The notes under the pieces: generated by a model | What the model was told of the DNA's origin: nothing | Database searches by the model: none | Seen by the model: the letters and a program-made list of their open reading frames with translations, nothing else | In this document: in pieces, positions 49,907 through 59,509 of the stretch | How the letters are laid out: each line of letters starts with the position of its first letter | Position numbering within the stretch: the first letter of the stretch is position 1 | Translations under genes and position numbers: made by a program | NCBI GenBank assembly: GCA_002748665.1 | Contig: PDTB01000018.1 | Span: 1 to 64,000 of the forward strand | Source: Dethiosulfovibrio peptidovorans | GTDB taxonomy: Bacteria; Synergistota; Synergistia; Synergistales; Dethiosulfovibrionaceae | Length of the DNA stretch: 64,000 bases | Direction: 5' to 3'

Positions 49907-50734
49907 ATGATCCTCGTTGACCTCCATACCCATAGCACTTGTTCCGATGGGACGGTCTCCCCTCAGAGGCTGGTCGAGCTGGCTTGTCGGTCATCAGTGG
50001 CTGTTCTCAGCCTGACAGATCACGATTCGGTAGAGGGGGTGCCGTCTTTTCTTGCTGCCTGCCAGCGGCATGGGGTTCGGGGGCTGGCAGGCGTGGAACT
50101 CTCCGCCGAATTTCCCTCGACGATGCATATCCTGGGATATGGCTTCGATCCTGGCCATGCCGGTTTTCTTCATAAGCTCAACGACATACGGACGATGAGA
50201 AATCAGCGAAATTACAAGATTATCGATCGTCTTCGGTCCATAGGTGTTGACCTGTCCATGGAGGAGGTACAGGCGTACTCGGGGGGGACGGTCGTTGCCC
50301 GTCCACATCTGGCTCGTGCGATGGTGGAGCGAGGATATTGTGCCACGATGAGAGAGTGTTTCGATCGGTACCTCAAGCGAGGGGCCCCGGGTTACGTTCC
50401 GAGGGTGCGACTTTCCCCACAGGAGTGTATTGAGTTGATCCGTTCGGCTGGAGGTCTGGCGGTTCTCGCACACCCGATCCAGACAGCCAGGGATATAGGC
50501 GATCTTAGGCCCATCGTGAAAAATCTCAAGGACATGGGACTGTGGGGACTTGAATGTGTTTCAGCTCATCATAGCCCTGAATGGGTGTTTCGGTACATGG
50601 AATTGGCCGGTGAGCTTGGCCTATTCCCCACGGCGGGGTCGGATTTTCATGGGGCTAATAGGCCGGGTGTGTCCCTTGGAGTGCTTGTCGACGACGATTT
50701 TCTGCCCTGGGCTCGACTCGGGGTTTCTCTGTAA
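49907..50734 (+). CDS. PHP domain phosphoesterase (TrpH / RNase AM-like)
   Basis: This 275-residue metal-dependent phosphoesterase has the PHP motifs in order: VDLHTHSTCSDGT, SLTDHDSVEGV, GVELSAE, HPIQTARD and TAGSDFHGANRPG. Characterised relatives hydrolyse 3',5'-nucleoside bisphosphates or trim the 5' ends of rRNAs. ATG 49907 follows cheW by 20 bases without a strong ribosome binding site. Confidence 0.88.
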   Translation: MILVDLHTHSTCSDGTVSPQRLVELACRSSVAVLSLTDHDSVEGVPSFLAACQRHGVRGLAGVELSAEFPSTMHILGYGFDPGHAGFLHKLNDIRTMRNQRNYKIIDRLRSIGVDLSMEEVQAYSGGTVVARPHLARAMVERGYCATMRECFDRYLKRGAPGYVPRVRLSPQECIELIRSAGGLAVLAHPIQTARDIGDLRPIVKNLKDMGLWGLECVSAHHSPEWVFRYMELAGELGLFPTAGSDFHGANRPGVSLGVLVDDDFLPWARLGVSL

Positions 50735-50762
50735 GCCTGACACAATAAGGGAGGTTTTTTGC

Positions 50763-51806
50763 GTGAAGACCGTCGATTTACGGAGCGATACGGTGACTCT
50801 TCCGACTCAGGAAATGCGTCGGGTTTTGGCCGAGGCTCCTGTTGGGGATGCCGGCTATGGTGACGATCCCTCGGTTAATGAACTTGAACGACTGGGTGCC
50901 GAGATAACCGGGCAGGAGGATTGTCTGTTTGTCCCCTCGGGAATTATGGGAAATCTTATTGCGATTCTGAGTCACTGTCGTCGTGGAGATGCCGTGTTGG
51001 TGGGAGATCGGGCTCACATGTATCGATACGAGGGGGGCGGAATGGCCGTCCTCGCAGGGATTTTGCCCTATCTCGTTGACGATATTGCCGGTGTTCCGAC
51101 GCCTGAGGCGATTCGTGCGGCCTGTCCCGTTCGTGATGTTCACTTTGCTCAGCCGTCTCTTCTGTGTCTTGAGAATACCCATAATGATCGGGGCGGTCTG
51201 GCCGTGTCACCTCAGAATTTTGCTCAGGCACTTGAGTCCGGTCGTGATGCGGGCCTTGCGGTTCATCTGGATGGGGCACGGATTTTCAACGCGGCTGTCG
51301 CTTGGGGGGTTGATATCAAGGAGTACACTGTCTCTGTGGACTCTGTTCAGTTCTGTCTCTCCAAGGGACTGGGCGCACCTATGGGATCTTTGGTCTGTGG
51401 ATCCCAGGAGTTTATAGCCCGGGCCAGGTTCGAGCGAAAAAGGCTTGGCGGTAAGCTTCGGCAGGCGGGTTTTATGGCCATGGCAGGGCTCTATGCTCTG
51501 AAGCACCATGTCTCTCGTCTTGCCGACGATCATCGTAACGCCGAGCTGGCTGAGTCTCTTTTGATGGAGAGAGGGCTGGCGACGGAACCAGTCTTTCCTG
51601 GAACCCGACGGACGAACATGGTCTATTTTAATCTCCCCGAGAAGGTTCAGGACGTGCCGGCATTTGCGATGGCCTGTGCCCGTCGAGGGGTGTTGTTCAA
51701 CGCTTCGGAGTCACCAAGAGTTCGCCTCGTCTTTCACCTGGGCGTGGAGGAGGAAGACGTTCGATCGGCGGTTTCCGTCATTCACGAGGAGGTCCAGCGG
51801 TTTTGA
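50763..51806 (+). CDS. ltaE: Low-specificity L-threonine aldolase
   Basis: This PLP enzyme splits threonine or allo-threonine to glycine and acetaldehyde, so it can feed the glycine pathways at the left of the window. It has 347 residues. VDLRSDTVTLPTQEMRRVL at the start, GYGDDPSVNELE, HLDGARIFNAAVAWG and the PLP lysine in FCLSKGLGAPMGSL are typical. The start is GTG 50763, with AAGGGAGG upstream. Its stop overlaps the TTG of the amidase gene. Confidence 0.92.
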   Translation: MKTVDLRSDTVTLPTQEMRRVLAEAPVGDAGYGDDPSVNELERLGAEITGQEDCLFVPSGIMGNLIAILSHCRRGDAVLVGDRAHMYRYEGGGMAVLAGILPYLVDDIAGVPTPEAIRAACPVRDVHFAQPSLLCLENTHNDRGGLAVSPQNFAQALESGRDAGLAVHLDGARIFNAAVAWGVDIKEYTVSVDSVQFCLSKGLGAPMGSLVCGSQEFIARARFERKRLGGKLRQAGFMAMAGLYALKHHVSRLADDHRNAELAESLLMERGLATEPVFPGTRRTNMVYFNLPEKVQDVPAFAMACARRGVLFNASESPRVRLVFHLGVEEEDVRSAVSVIHEEVQRF

Positions 51807-53371
51807 TCAAGCAGGGTGACCTATGGCGTTGGCCTGTTCGTGTGATTCTCTTGGTCCTTGTCGTCCTGTGGGCTTTTGCCGCCTGGGGGGAGACATGGCA
51901 GGTAATGCGCGATGGGCGGCCCGTTGGGACAGTGGTGGTTCGGGATCACGACGGTGAGGTCTTCGTCTCCGTCGGTGAGATGGCTCGTCTGTTGGATTGC
52001 TCTCCCAAGTTGGTCAACGGCACGTTGAGGGTTCAGCGGGGGGCGACTCTGCTTCAGGTGATTCCAGATGCCGCAGCGGTCTGGCTCGGTCATGAGATAA
52101 TTCCCCTGCGTCGAAAGGCTTTTTTGGCTGATCAAAGATGGTGGATGGACGCTCAGTCGGCTCTGATTACGATGGAAAAGCTCCTGGCAAAATCGGGCTC
52201 AGTGGCGGCTCTCCGATGGCGAGGCCAAGGCTCCCCCGAGGCGAGGACGGAGGATCCGCCAGAATCGACCGTCTCCTGCCCCTCTTCGAATCCTCCCGCT
52301 TCCTCTCGATCCTCGGTTCCCGTTCAGATCAGGTGGGGCGTTCATCCTGATCGGGTTCGGTTGGTGTTGGAAGGGGCAGAAAAGCCCCGCTATCGTGTGT
52401 TTAAGGACAGCGTTCGTTTCGATCTGTCGTCGGAATCAGAGACTCGCTCTCCCGATCCGGCCGTGGTGGTCTCGACCAAACCGTCGGGATCACGATGGAC
52501 TCTGTCGGTTTTGGCCCGAGGCTGGAAGGTTCACGTTTTCGAGCTTACGGAGCCCGCACGTGTTGTAGCCGATTTTCTTCGTCCTTCTGAATCGAAGCCC
52601 ACGCCGGCGTCCGATCCGTCTGTATCCGAGTCGTTGCCTCCGGCATCCAAGCCGTTGCCATCGTCGAATCCGTCCCCTCGCCATCCCCAGCCGAGTAAGA
52701 AGAAACGCCCTCTGGTCGTGATCGATGCCGGGCACGGTGGCAAGGATCCCGGTGCCAGGGGGAATGGGTATAAGGAAAAGGTGTTGGCTCTTCAGATCGC
52801 TCAGAAGCTGGCTAAGCACGTTCAGGCTATGGGCATGGACGCTCGGCTGACCCGCCAGGATGATCGGTATCTTCGCCTGGCGACGAGGACGTCGCTCGCC
52901 AACAAGTGGGATGGCGACGTTTTCGTGAGCATACATCTGAACGCTCTGCCAAAGGGGCGTCACGCGAAGGGAATGGAGATATATATCATGGCCCTGCCCA
53001 CTGACAAAGATGCTATGGCTTTGGCGAGGATCGAGAACGCCGAGCTGGTGGATGGCTCTCAAGGGCGAGGGGGCGATGCCAAAACAGATATGTTGCTTAG
53101 CATCCTGGGCGACATGCAACAGAACAACAAGATCCGGGAAAGTACAAGTTTCGCCGAGGCGTTATTTGCGGCGGGGCGGAGTGGCAATTTGCCCATGCGA
53201 CGAGTAGCCCAGGCTCCATTTTTTGTCCTCCGAGGAGCAGCTATGCCTGCGGTGCTCATAGAGACTGGCTTTATAAGCGAACGCTCCGAGGCACGACTTC
53301 TGGCCCATCCAGAGTATCAGGATAAGATTGCCAGGTGTATGTCCAAGGGTATCAAGGCGTTTCTACGATGA
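51803..53371 (+). CDS. N-acetylmuramoyl-L-alanine amidase with AMIN domain
   Basis: This exported zinc amidase cleaves the peptide stem from peptidoglycan. It has 522 residues. A signal peptide (LLVLVVLWAFAAWG) is followed by a copper-amine-oxidase-like N-terminal region (about 30-115), an AMIN domain (about 170-255, IRWGVHPDRVRLVLEG), a Ser/Pro-rich linker (about 265-300) and the amidase_3 domain (VVIDAGHGGKDPGARG, SIHLNALP, VLIETGFISERSEA). TTG 51803 overlaps the ltaE stop and GAGGAGG lies upstream. Confidence 0.9.
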   Translation: MIKQGDLWRWPVRVILLVLVVLWAFAAWGETWQVMRDGRPVGTVVVRDHDGEVFVSVGEMARLLDCSPKLVNGTLRVQRGATLLQVIPDAAAVWLGHEIIPLRRKAFLADQRWWMDAQSALITMEKLLAKSGSVAALRWRGQGSPEARTEDPPESTVSCPSSNPPASSRSSVPVQIRWGVHPDRVRLVLEGAEKPRYRVFKDSVRFDLSSESETRSPDPAVVVSTKPSGSRWTLSVLARGWKVHVFELTEPARVVADFLRPSESKPTPASDPSVSESLPPASKPLPSSNPSPRHPQPSKKKRPLVVIDAGHGGKDPGARGNGYKEKVLALQIAQKLAKHVQAMGMDARLTRQDDRYLRLATRTSLANKWDGDVFVSIHLNALPKGRHAKGMEIYIMALPTDKDAMALARIENAELVDGSQGRGGDAKTDMLLSILGDMQQNNKIRESTSFAEALFAAGRSGNLPMRRVAQAPFFVLRGAAMPAVLIETGFISERSEARLLAHPEYQDKIARCMSKGIKAFLR

Positions 53372-54087
53372 AAGGGGTTGGCTCCGAGATGGATCAGTTT
53401 GACGATGAGGCTTTTCGGGCGTATCGATCCTCCCGACGAAAACTCCGGGTTAATCGGGGAGGAGATGAGACTGGTGGTCCTTTACGCTGGATTTCTCGTC
53501 TTATGGCCTGGGGGGCATTGGCGGCTGTTTTCTTCGCTCTGGGATATGTTTGTTCTGGATGGCTTCTCAACTATATGGACGAGCGAGGTCTAGGGAGTCA
53601 GCCCGACGTGGTGTCCTCGCCCGAGCAGGTTGAGAACCTGATGAACTCAAGCGGTGAGGGCGTCCAGACTCTCGTTGATATGGGGCGCCGGGTGATTTTC
53701 CCTCTGTATGTTCCCGGTGCCAAGGGAAAGTTGACCCGAGTGGAGGTCAAGGTCCTGTCCGGGCTCATGGAGGAGGATCTAACTAAGGTTGTGAACGTTT
53801 TATTGGAACATCTCGAAAAGGAGGGCGTGTTTGCCTCTGATGTGGGGCTCAAGCATGTGTTCAGAGATGGTGAGATGCTGTATTTGGATTTCAACGAGTC
53901 CTTTAAGATCGCTCTGTCCAAGATGTCCGCCAAGAAGGGGGCCTTGGTGATGACCGGCTTGGTTCGGACCGTCGTTGAGAATTTTGTCCCGGTGACCCGG
54001 GTTCAGTTTCTCGTCGACGGATCTGTGGAGAAAACAGCAGGAAAGATTTCCCTGTCAGTGCCGTGGGAACTGAGAAAAAGTTCCTGA
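53368..54087 (+). CDS. GerMN domain membrane-anchored protein
   Basis: This 239-residue protein has a basic cytoplasmic N-terminus, one membrane segment (about 48-68, [16 protein letters not shown] region) and an extracytoplasmic GerMN domain ([41 protein letters not shown]). GerMN proteins often neighbour amidase genes and are thought to act at the cell wall. ATG 53368 overlaps the amidase stop by 4 bases. ATG 53389 is an alternative. Confidence 0.82.
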   Translation: MKGVGSEMDQFDDEAFRAYRSSRRKLRVNRGGDETGGPLRWISRLMAWGALAAVFFALGYVCSGWLLNYMDERGLGSQPDVVSSPEQVENLMNSSGEGVQTLVDMGRRVIFPLYVPGAKGKLTRVEVKVLSGLMEEDLTKVVNVLLEHLEKEGVFASDVGLKHVFRDGEMLYLDFNESFKIALSKMSAKKGALVMTGLVRTVVENFVPVTRVQFLVDGSVEKTAGKISLSVPWELRKSS

Positions 54088-54098
54088 TGGAGGGGGCC

Positions 54099-54866
54099 AT
54101 GGCCGATAACGAGTGGCGTCGAGAGGACGGACGTTTGTGTGATGAGCTCCGTTCCGTCAGCTTGGAGCGGGGTGTCAATTGCTACGCGGAGGGCTCCTGT
54201 CTTGCGTCTTTTGGGAAGACGAAGGTCCTCTGCACGGCCTCGGTGGAGGAGAAGGTCCCGCCTTTTCTTCGAGGAACTGGCTCAGGATGGGTGACAGCCG
54301 AGTACTCTCTTCTTCCCCGATCGACGTCCACTCGGGTGATGCGGGATATCACTCGAGGACGGCTCAATGGCCGAAGTAGCGAAATCCAGCGTCTTATAGG
54401 CCGATCCCTTCGTGCGGCGGTCGATTTGAAGTCCCTGGGCGAGCGGACGATCTGGATAGACTGCGACGTTCTTCAGGCTGATGGAGGAACCAGAACTGCG
54501 GCCATCACAGGAGGTTTTGTCGCATTGGTGGATGCTCTGCGGGAGCTATGGCGCTCGGGGCGGTTGTCCTCCATTCCCCTGAGAGCTCAGGTGGCAGCTG
54601 TGAGTGTTGGGCGATTTTCCGGTGCTGTCATGACCGATCTGTGCTACCTTGAGGATTCTCAGGCCGACGTAGATATGAACGTGGTCATTGATGGGCAAGG
54701 TCGTTTTATAGAGCTTCAGGGAACCGGAGAGGGTGCTTCGTTCTCCAGAGACGAGCTGAACCGGATGCTGGACCAAGCATCTCGGGCTGTGGAGAAACTG
54801 ACGATCCTTCAGGACAGGGTCATTGACATGGATGACGAGGAGGTCGAGGCCCTTGCGTCTTCGTGA
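54099..54866 (+). CDS. rph: Ribonuclease PH
   Basis: This phosphorolytic 3'-5' exoribonuclease trims tRNA 3' ends. It has 255 residues. [15 protein letters not shown]-type N-terminal text, [32 protein letters not shown] and [18 protein letters not shown] are diagnostic. ATG 54099 follows GGAGGGGG. ATG 54087 is in frame but lies at that site. The GerMN, rph and rdgB genes run without gaps. Confidence 0.94.
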   Translation: MADNEWRREDGRLCDELRSVSLERGVNCYAEGSCLASFGKTKVLCTASVEEKVPPFLRGTGSGWVTAEYSLLPRSTSTRVMRDITRGRLNGRSSEIQRLIGRSLRAAVDLKSLGERTIWIDCDVLQADGGTRTAAITGGFVALVDALRELWRSGRLSSIPLRAQVAAVSVGRFSGAVMTDLCYLEDSQADVDMNVVIDGQGRFIELQGTGEGASFSRDELNRMLDQASRAVEKLTILQDRVIDMDDEEVEALASS

Positions 54867-55449
54867 GATGGTTATTGCCAGTGGCAATCGTCATAAGTTC
54901 GATGAATTTCAGCGTTTGCTGTATCCCCTGGGGGTGACTCTTCTGTTTGGAAAGGACTTTGCCTCTGTCGATGTGGAGGAGACGGGGAATTCTTTTTTGG
55001 AGAACGCCTCCCTCAAGGCTTGTGCCTGGGCATGGGAGACAGGGCGTCCTTCCCTGGCCGACGACAGCGGTATCGAGGTTACGGCTCTGGATCGTCGGCC
55101 CGGGGTGCGCTCTGCGAGGGTCGGCGTCGACGATGCCGCATGTCGTCAGTGGCTTTTGGATGCTCTGGCTGGGATAGATGACCGCTCGGCCTGCTACACC
55201 GCTGCTTTGGTACTTGCTCTTCCCGACGGCTCTATAGCTTGGTCCGTCGAGGAACACTGCTTCGGCGATGTCGCTCTTGAGCCTCGGGGGGCGAACGGTT
55301 TTGGGTACGATCCCCTTTTTATCCCTCAGGGGTACGAGATGACTTTTGGGGAGCTGGCGCCGGACGTGAAGTCCGTGATCTCTCACAGGGCGAGGGCTGC
55401 GAGATGTTTTGTCTCGTGGCTTGCGTCGAAGAAAAATATGATACAATAA
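54853..55449 (+). CDS. rdgB: XTP/dITP diphosphatase (RdgB/HAM1 family)
   Basis: It removes non-canonical purine nucleoside triphosphates. It has the motifs [39 protein letters not shown] and [18 protein letters not shown] 54853 is 9 bases after GAGGAGG and gives 198 residues, while ATG 54868 would give 193 and has a weaker site. It overlaps rph by 14 bases. The rph-rdgB order is common. Confidence 0.92.
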   Translation: MRLREMVIASGNRHKFDEFQRLLYPLGVTLLFGKDFASVDVEETGNSFLENASLKACAWAWETGRPSLADDSGIEVTALDRRPGVRSARVGVDDAACRQWLLDALAGIDDRSACYTAALVLALPDGSIAWSVEEHCFGDVALEPRGANGFGYDPLFIPQGYEMTFGELAPDVKSVISHRARAARCFVSWLASKKNMIQ

Positions 55450-55500
55450 CTCGGCTGTGACCTCGAAGGTCATCGGCGCAACGGGAGGTTTGAAAAAATT

Positions 55501-55728
55501 ATGAAGATCGCTATATCTCTCCTGCACGTTGTTCTGTGCCTGATCCTGATGGCTGTGGTGCTCATGCAGCACAGGAAACAAGGTGGGTTCGGTGGGATTT
55601 TTGGCGGTGGAAGTCAGGCCGATATGAGCGGCTCAAGCCAGTGGCAACGTTTTACCGCTTTGACCAAGATCACCGTGGTCGTCACGACTCTGTTCATGAT
55701 CACCTCTGTGGCCTTGGTTATCATCTGA
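55501..55728 (+). CDS. secG: Preprotein translocase subunit SecG
   Basis: This 75-residue membrane protein has two hydrophobic segments (about 4-22 and 53-74) joined by a Gly-rich loop (QGGFGGIFGGGSQADMSG), the SecG pattern. ATG 55501 is preceded by GGGAGG. Confidence 0.9.
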   Translation: MKIAISLLHVVLCLILMAVVLMQHRKQGGFGGIFGGGSQADMSGSSQWQRFTALTKITVVVTTLFMITSVALVII

Positions 55729-55738
55729 CGGCGTCGTA

Positions 55739-56779
55739 ATGTCTCATCGGTCCATATCCCGCCTGAAGGACGTGGCCGAGCTCTCCGTGTCGGATGACCG
55801 GCTCTCCAGTGCGACTCACGACGAGATCCTCAGGGGAGAGACTACGGATATCTATTTTGTCAAGACCAGAGATGTCCTGACAGCTGGCGGGCTTCTGGAT
55901 ACGCCTGTGACAGCCGAGATCTTTACAAGAAAACCAGGTGTCTTTGCCGGTCTTTCTGAGATATTAATTCTTTTAGCCGGTAGAGATATCAGTATGTGGG
56001 CTCTGGCTGAAGGGGATAACTTCGGGGAACGAGAGACTTTAGTCCGAATCAAAGGGTCCTATGGGGTCTTTGGAATGCTGGAAACTGTCTATCTTGGGAT
56101 GCTGGCTAGTGCGACTGCCTGGGCCACGGCAGCTCAGGCGTGTGTCCAGGCTGCTGATGGCAAGCCTGTTCTTTGTTTCGGCGCCAGGCATGTTCATCCT
56201 GCGGTGGCTCCCGTGATGGAGAAGGTCGCGGTGACCATCGGAGGATGTCATGCTGCCAGCTGTATTCTCGGAGCGAAGCTCGCCGGAAAAGCCCCCTCGG
56301 GGACCGTGCCTCATGCGGCGATTCTCGTTGCGGGCGATACCCTCAAACTCGCCGAACTGTACGATCAGACCCTGTCCCCGGACGAACCTCGTCTCGTTTT
56401 AGTTGATACTTTCAAGGACGAGGCTGAAGAATCCCTTCGAGTAGCTCGGGCTCTGAGGGACCGTCTGTCGGGGGTTCGTCTTGATACGCCGGCGGAGCGA
56501 GGTGGCGTCACCCCGGAACTTGTCCGAGAGATTCGGTGGCGTCTCGATCAGGAGGGGTTCTCTAAGGTATCCATAGTGGCGTCCGGTGGGCTGAATCCCG
56601 AGCGGATCCGCCTTCTCTCCGATGCCGGTGTGGACGCTTTTGGGGTGGGGAGCTATATCTCCAACGCTGAACCCCGAGACATGACGATGGATATAAAAGA
56701 GGTGAACGGTCATCCCGTTGCCAAACGGGGTCGCTTGCCCGGGGTTCAGGAGAATCCTCGGCTTCGTCGAATTATATAA
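55739..56779 (+). CDS. Nicotinate phosphoribosyltransferase
   Basis: It makes nicotinate mononucleotide in NAD salvage. It has 346 residues and resembles the short, TA1145-like branch rather than the longer PncB. Motifs include EILRGETTDIYFVKT, FGARHVHPAVAPVME, PHAAILVAGDT and KVSIVASGGLNPERIRLL followed by DAFGVGSYIS. It begins 10 bases after secG, so the two are cotranscribed. Confidence 0.88.
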   Translation: MSHRSISRLKDVAELSVSDDRLSSATHDEILRGETTDIYFVKTRDVLTAGGLLDTPVTAEIFTRKPGVFAGLSEILILLAGRDISMWALAEGDNFGERETLVRIKGSYGVFGMLETVYLGMLASATAWATAAQACVQAADGKPVLCFGARHVHPAVAPVMEKVAVTIGGCHAASCILGAKLAGKAPSGTVPHAAILVAGDTLKLAELYDQTLSPDEPRLVLVDTFKDEAEESLRVARALRDRLSGVRLDTPAERGGVTPELVREIRWRLDQEGFSKVSIVASGGLNPERIRLLSDAGVDAFGVGSYISNAEPRDMTMDIKEVNGHPVAKRGRLPGVQENPRLRRII

Positions 56780-56820
56780 ATCTGCTGCCTCCAAGGACAA
56801 CCTTCGCCGACGGATGCGAC

Positions 56821-56837
56821 AGGGGTGCCACACCCCT
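56821..56837 (+). terminator. Short hairpin between the nicotinate phosphoribosyltransferase gene and rplM
   Basis: AGGGGTG (56821-56827), loop CCA, and CACCCCT (56831-56837) are followed by CCCTTCGTCTTTTGTTG. The T-run is late and interrupted, so termination would be weak. An extended -10-like TGGTATGAT at 56908-56916 downstream may start the rplM transcript. Confidence 0.4.
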
Positions 56838-56986
56838 CCCCTTCGTCTTTTGTTGTACTGCCTGTCGGATGACGAGGCTCCCCAGGGTCCTGTGTTGTTT
56901 TTTGGATTGGTATGATGCAGTATGGTCCATTACACGTACCTGACGTATTTTTTGAACACTACAATAATCAAGGAGAGTGTTGGGTA

Positions 56987-57415
56987 ATGAACGACAACCG
57001 CACCTTCATGGCTAAGAAAGAGACGTATCAGCGAAGTTGGTACGTTGTGGATGCTGCCGAGAAACCTCTCGGTCGTCTTGCAACTCAGGTAGCCATGGTC
57101 CTCATGGGTAAGCATAAGCCTACGTACACCCCTTACGTCGATACCGGTGACTTTGTTATCGTGATCAACGCCGAGAAGGTCAAACTCACCGGCCGCAAGG
57201 TGGAAAAAAAGGTCTACGGTCACAGTGGGCATCCCGGGGGGTTCAAGGAGGCCACCTATGGCGAGATCCTTGCCAAATACCCAGAGCGGCTTATCGAGAG
57301 GGTCGTCAAGGGTATGGTTCCTCGAAACAAGCTTCAATTTCACCGAAAACTCAAGGTCTATGCTGGGCCGAATCATCCTCATTCTGCCCAGAAGCCCACG
57401 GCGCTAGATGTCTAG
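56987..57415 (+). CDS. rplM: 50S ribosomal protein L13
   Basis: It has 142 residues. [46 protein letters not shown] and [13 protein letters not shown] are L13 signatures. ATG 56987 follows AGGAGAG. The frame is open upstream from 56912, but those residues are not conserved. rpsI follows after 25 bases, the universal rplM-rpsI pair. Confidence 0.96.
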   Translation: MNDNRTFMAKKETYQRSWYVVDAAEKPLGRLATQVAMVLMGKHKPTYTPYVDTGDFVIVINAEKVKLTGRKVEKKVYGHSGHPGGFKEATYGEILAKYPERLIERVVKGMVPRNKLQFHRKLKVYAGPNHPHSAQKPTALDV

Positions 57416-57440
57416 TTTGAGAGATGGAGGGATATTGAAC

Positions 57441-57833
57441 ATGGACACTTCTTTTACCTGGGGCACGGGCAGGAGGAAGAACGCTATTGCCCGGGTCCGG
57501 ATTGCTCCCGGCGAGGGGCAGATTCGGGTGAATAACCGTGAGGTTGGCGACTACTTTCCTCGGATGTGCTGGGTGGCTCAAGCCCTTGAACCTCTCAAAA
57601 CGGCTGGTGTTGAGGGCAAAATCGATGTTTTCGTCAACGCTCATGGGGGTGGATTGACGGGCCAGGCTGGTGCTGTGCGACTTGGGATTGCAAGGGCTTT
57701 GATCAAACTCAACCCTGATCTTCGCCCTGTTCTCAAGAAAGCTGGAATGCTCTGCCGGGATTCCCGGATGGTTGAGCGAAAAAAATACGGCCAGAAGGGC
57801 GCTCGGGCCAAGTACCAGTTCTCCAAGCGGTAA
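57441..57833 (+). CDS. rpsI: 30S ribosomal protein S9
   Basis: It has 130 residues, with [19 protein letters not shown] near the start, [20 protein letters not shown] mid-chain and the conserved basic tail [22 protein letters not shown] 57441 follows a GATGGAGGG. A strong terminator follows. Confidence 0.96.
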   Translation: MDTSFTWGTGRRKNAIARVRIAPGEGQIRVNNREVGDYFPRMCWVAQALEPLKTAGVEGKIDVFVNAHGGGLTGQAGAVRLGIARALIKLNPDLRPVLKKAGMLCRDSRMVERKKYGQKGARAKYQFSKR

Positions 57834-57849
57834 AGAAATCCTTTTCTTT

Positions 57850-57884
57850 CGGTGGGACCGATTTCTCGGTCCCACCGATTTTTT
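57850..57884 (+). terminator. Terminator after rplM-rpsI
   Basis: CGGTGGGACCGA (57850-57861), loop TTTC, and TCGGTCCCACCG (57866-57877) are followed by six T (57879-57884). The 12-bp stem is perfect. Confidence 0.92.
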
Positions 57885-57905
57885 GCATGTCCTTTGCTGT
57901 TGTCG

Positions 57906-57935
57906 TTGACCAGGAGAAAGGCAGGGATGTATGAT
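57906..57935 (+). promoter_or_regulatory. mgtE promoter
   Basis: TTGACC (57906-57911) and TATGAT (57930-57935) are 18 bases apart. They leave a leader of about 180 bases before mgtE. The leader holds a short open frame (ATG 57990 to TGA 58061, 23 residues with two prolines), but no recognisable M-box. Confidence 0.55.
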
Positions 57936-58124
57936 AGGTTTTGCCCAGCACGTTTGCTGAAGACGAGGACTCTAAAAAGGAAGATGATTATGGATCACGA
58001 TTCAGTTCCGTTGTATCGACCATTGGCACTCTGTCTGTTGCATAGATCACGTTGTCGCTGAGATTCGGTCTCTCTCCTTTGGGAGCCGCCGACGCTCTGC
58101 GGTGCCCGTAAGGAGGCTGTTGCC

Positions 58125-59483
58125 ATGACTGGGATGAACCGCTTTCAGGAGGAATTCCCCCTCATAGAGGGATATCTACAGGAGAGAGCCTATCTCAAGG
58201 CTAAGGAGGCTCTCTCTTCCATGGAGCCCGCCGATGTCGCCGAGGGGTTCGAAGCTCTTTCTCCGACTCATCTCGTTCTGTATTTCCGACTTCTCCCTAA
58301 GGATCAGGCGATTGAGGTCTTCGAGCTTATGGATTCTGACGAGCAACAGAAACTCATCCAGCACGTTACCGACAGTGAGGTTGCCGAGATCATCGAGGAG
58401 ATGTCGGATGATGATCGGACTGAGCTTTTCGACGAACTCCCTGCCAAGACGGTCAAGAAGCTTCTTCGACAACTTTCACCGACTGAGCGAATCCTGGCTA
58501 ATCGTCTATTAAATTACCCAGAGGACTCTGCTGGGCGGATAATGACTCCTGAGTTCATCGACCTCAAGAGTCAGATGACGGCCGAAGAAGCTGTGGTTCG
58601 TATTCGGGCCACCGCCCGGAAGAAGGAGACCATCTACACCTGTTTCGTCATCGACGAGGCTCGACATCTATTGGGCGTGGTCGAGCTTGAGGATCTTATC
58701 ATGGCCGAACCTCATACAAGAGTGGAGGCCATCATGGACGACGATCCCGTCTGTACCCTGACCACTTCCGATCAGGAGGATGTAGCGAAACTGATGTCCC
58801 GGTATGATATCCATACGATCCCTGTGACCGATAAGGAGGAGCGTCTCGTGGGTATCGTCACCTTCGACGATGTGTTAGATATTCTGGAAGAGGAGGCGAC
58901 GGAGGACTTCGAGCGAATGGCCGGTATTCAGCCAGTGGAGGACAGCTATCTGGACGTCGGTCTCTTCACCATGGCTCGTAAACGATTCGTGTGGCTGGTG
59001 ATCTGTATTCTGACCGAGGCTCTGACGTCATCGGTCTTAAAACATTATTCATGTACGATCCAGAGCGTGGTGTCCCTGACGTTTTTTATCCCCCTTCTTA
59101 TCGGTACAGGGGGGAACGCCGGAACTCAGGCGTCGACATTGATGATCCGAGGCATGACCATTGGCGACATAAAAAAGAAAGATATAGGCAGAATTTTGCT
59201 TCGGGAAACCGGCTCCGGCTTGCTTTTGGGCGGTGCTTTGGCGCTTTTGGGGTTAGCTCGGGCTTTCATGTTGGAGACCGGACCGGAGGTCGCGTTCACA
59301 TTGACCGCCGCTATCGTTGCCGTGGTGCTTATGGGAAATCTTGCTGGTGCTGTGCTCCCCTTGATTGCCCGATTCCTTAAGCTGGATCCGGCTATTATGT
59401 CCGGTCCCTTCATCACGACGATAGTCGACGTTTTTGGCCTGATTGTCTATTTCGAGATCGCTCGGGTCGTTCTGAGAGTTTAA
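58125..59483 (+). CDS. mgtE: Magnesium transporter MgtE
   Basis: This Mg2+-gated channel of the inner membrane has 452 residues. The N domain (about 30-135, LLPKDQAIEVFELMDSDEQ and MSDDDRTELFDELP) is followed by two CBS domains (about 138-260, GRIMTPEFIDLKSQMTAEEA and IHTIPVTDKEERLVGIVTFDD) and a five-helix pore (LLIGTGGNAGTQASTLMIRG). TAAGGAGG precedes ATG 58125. The long leader suggests post-initiation control, perhaps by Mg2+. Confidence 0.93.
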   Translation: MTGMNRFQEEFPLIEGYLQERAYLKAKEALSSMEPADVAEGFEALSPTHLVLYFRLLPKDQAIEVFELMDSDEQQKLIQHVTDSEVAEIIEEMSDDDRTELFDELPAKTVKKLLRQLSPTERILANRLLNYPEDSAGRIMTPEFIDLKSQMTAEEAVVRIRATARKKETIYTCFVIDEARHLLGVVELEDLIMAEPHTRVEAIMDDDPVCTLTTSDQEDVAKLMSRYDIHTIPVTDKEERLVGIVTFDDVLDILEEEATEDFERMAGIQPVEDSYLDVGLFTMARKRFVWLVICILTEALTSSVLKHYSCTIQSVVSLTFFIPLLIGTGGNAGTQASTLMIRGMTIGDIKKKDIGRILLRETGSGLLLGGALALLGLARAFMLETGPEVAFTLTAAIVAVVLMGNLAGAVLPLIARFLKLDPAIMSGPFITTIVDVFGLIVYFEIARVVLRV

Positions 59484-59509
59484 GAGATACGAAGGAGAGG
59501 ATGTATAGT

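Noticed and set aside
57885-58124. M-box magnesium riboswitch in the mgtE leader
   Set aside because: The conserved M-box core was not recognisable. Only a promoter and a short open frame are supported.
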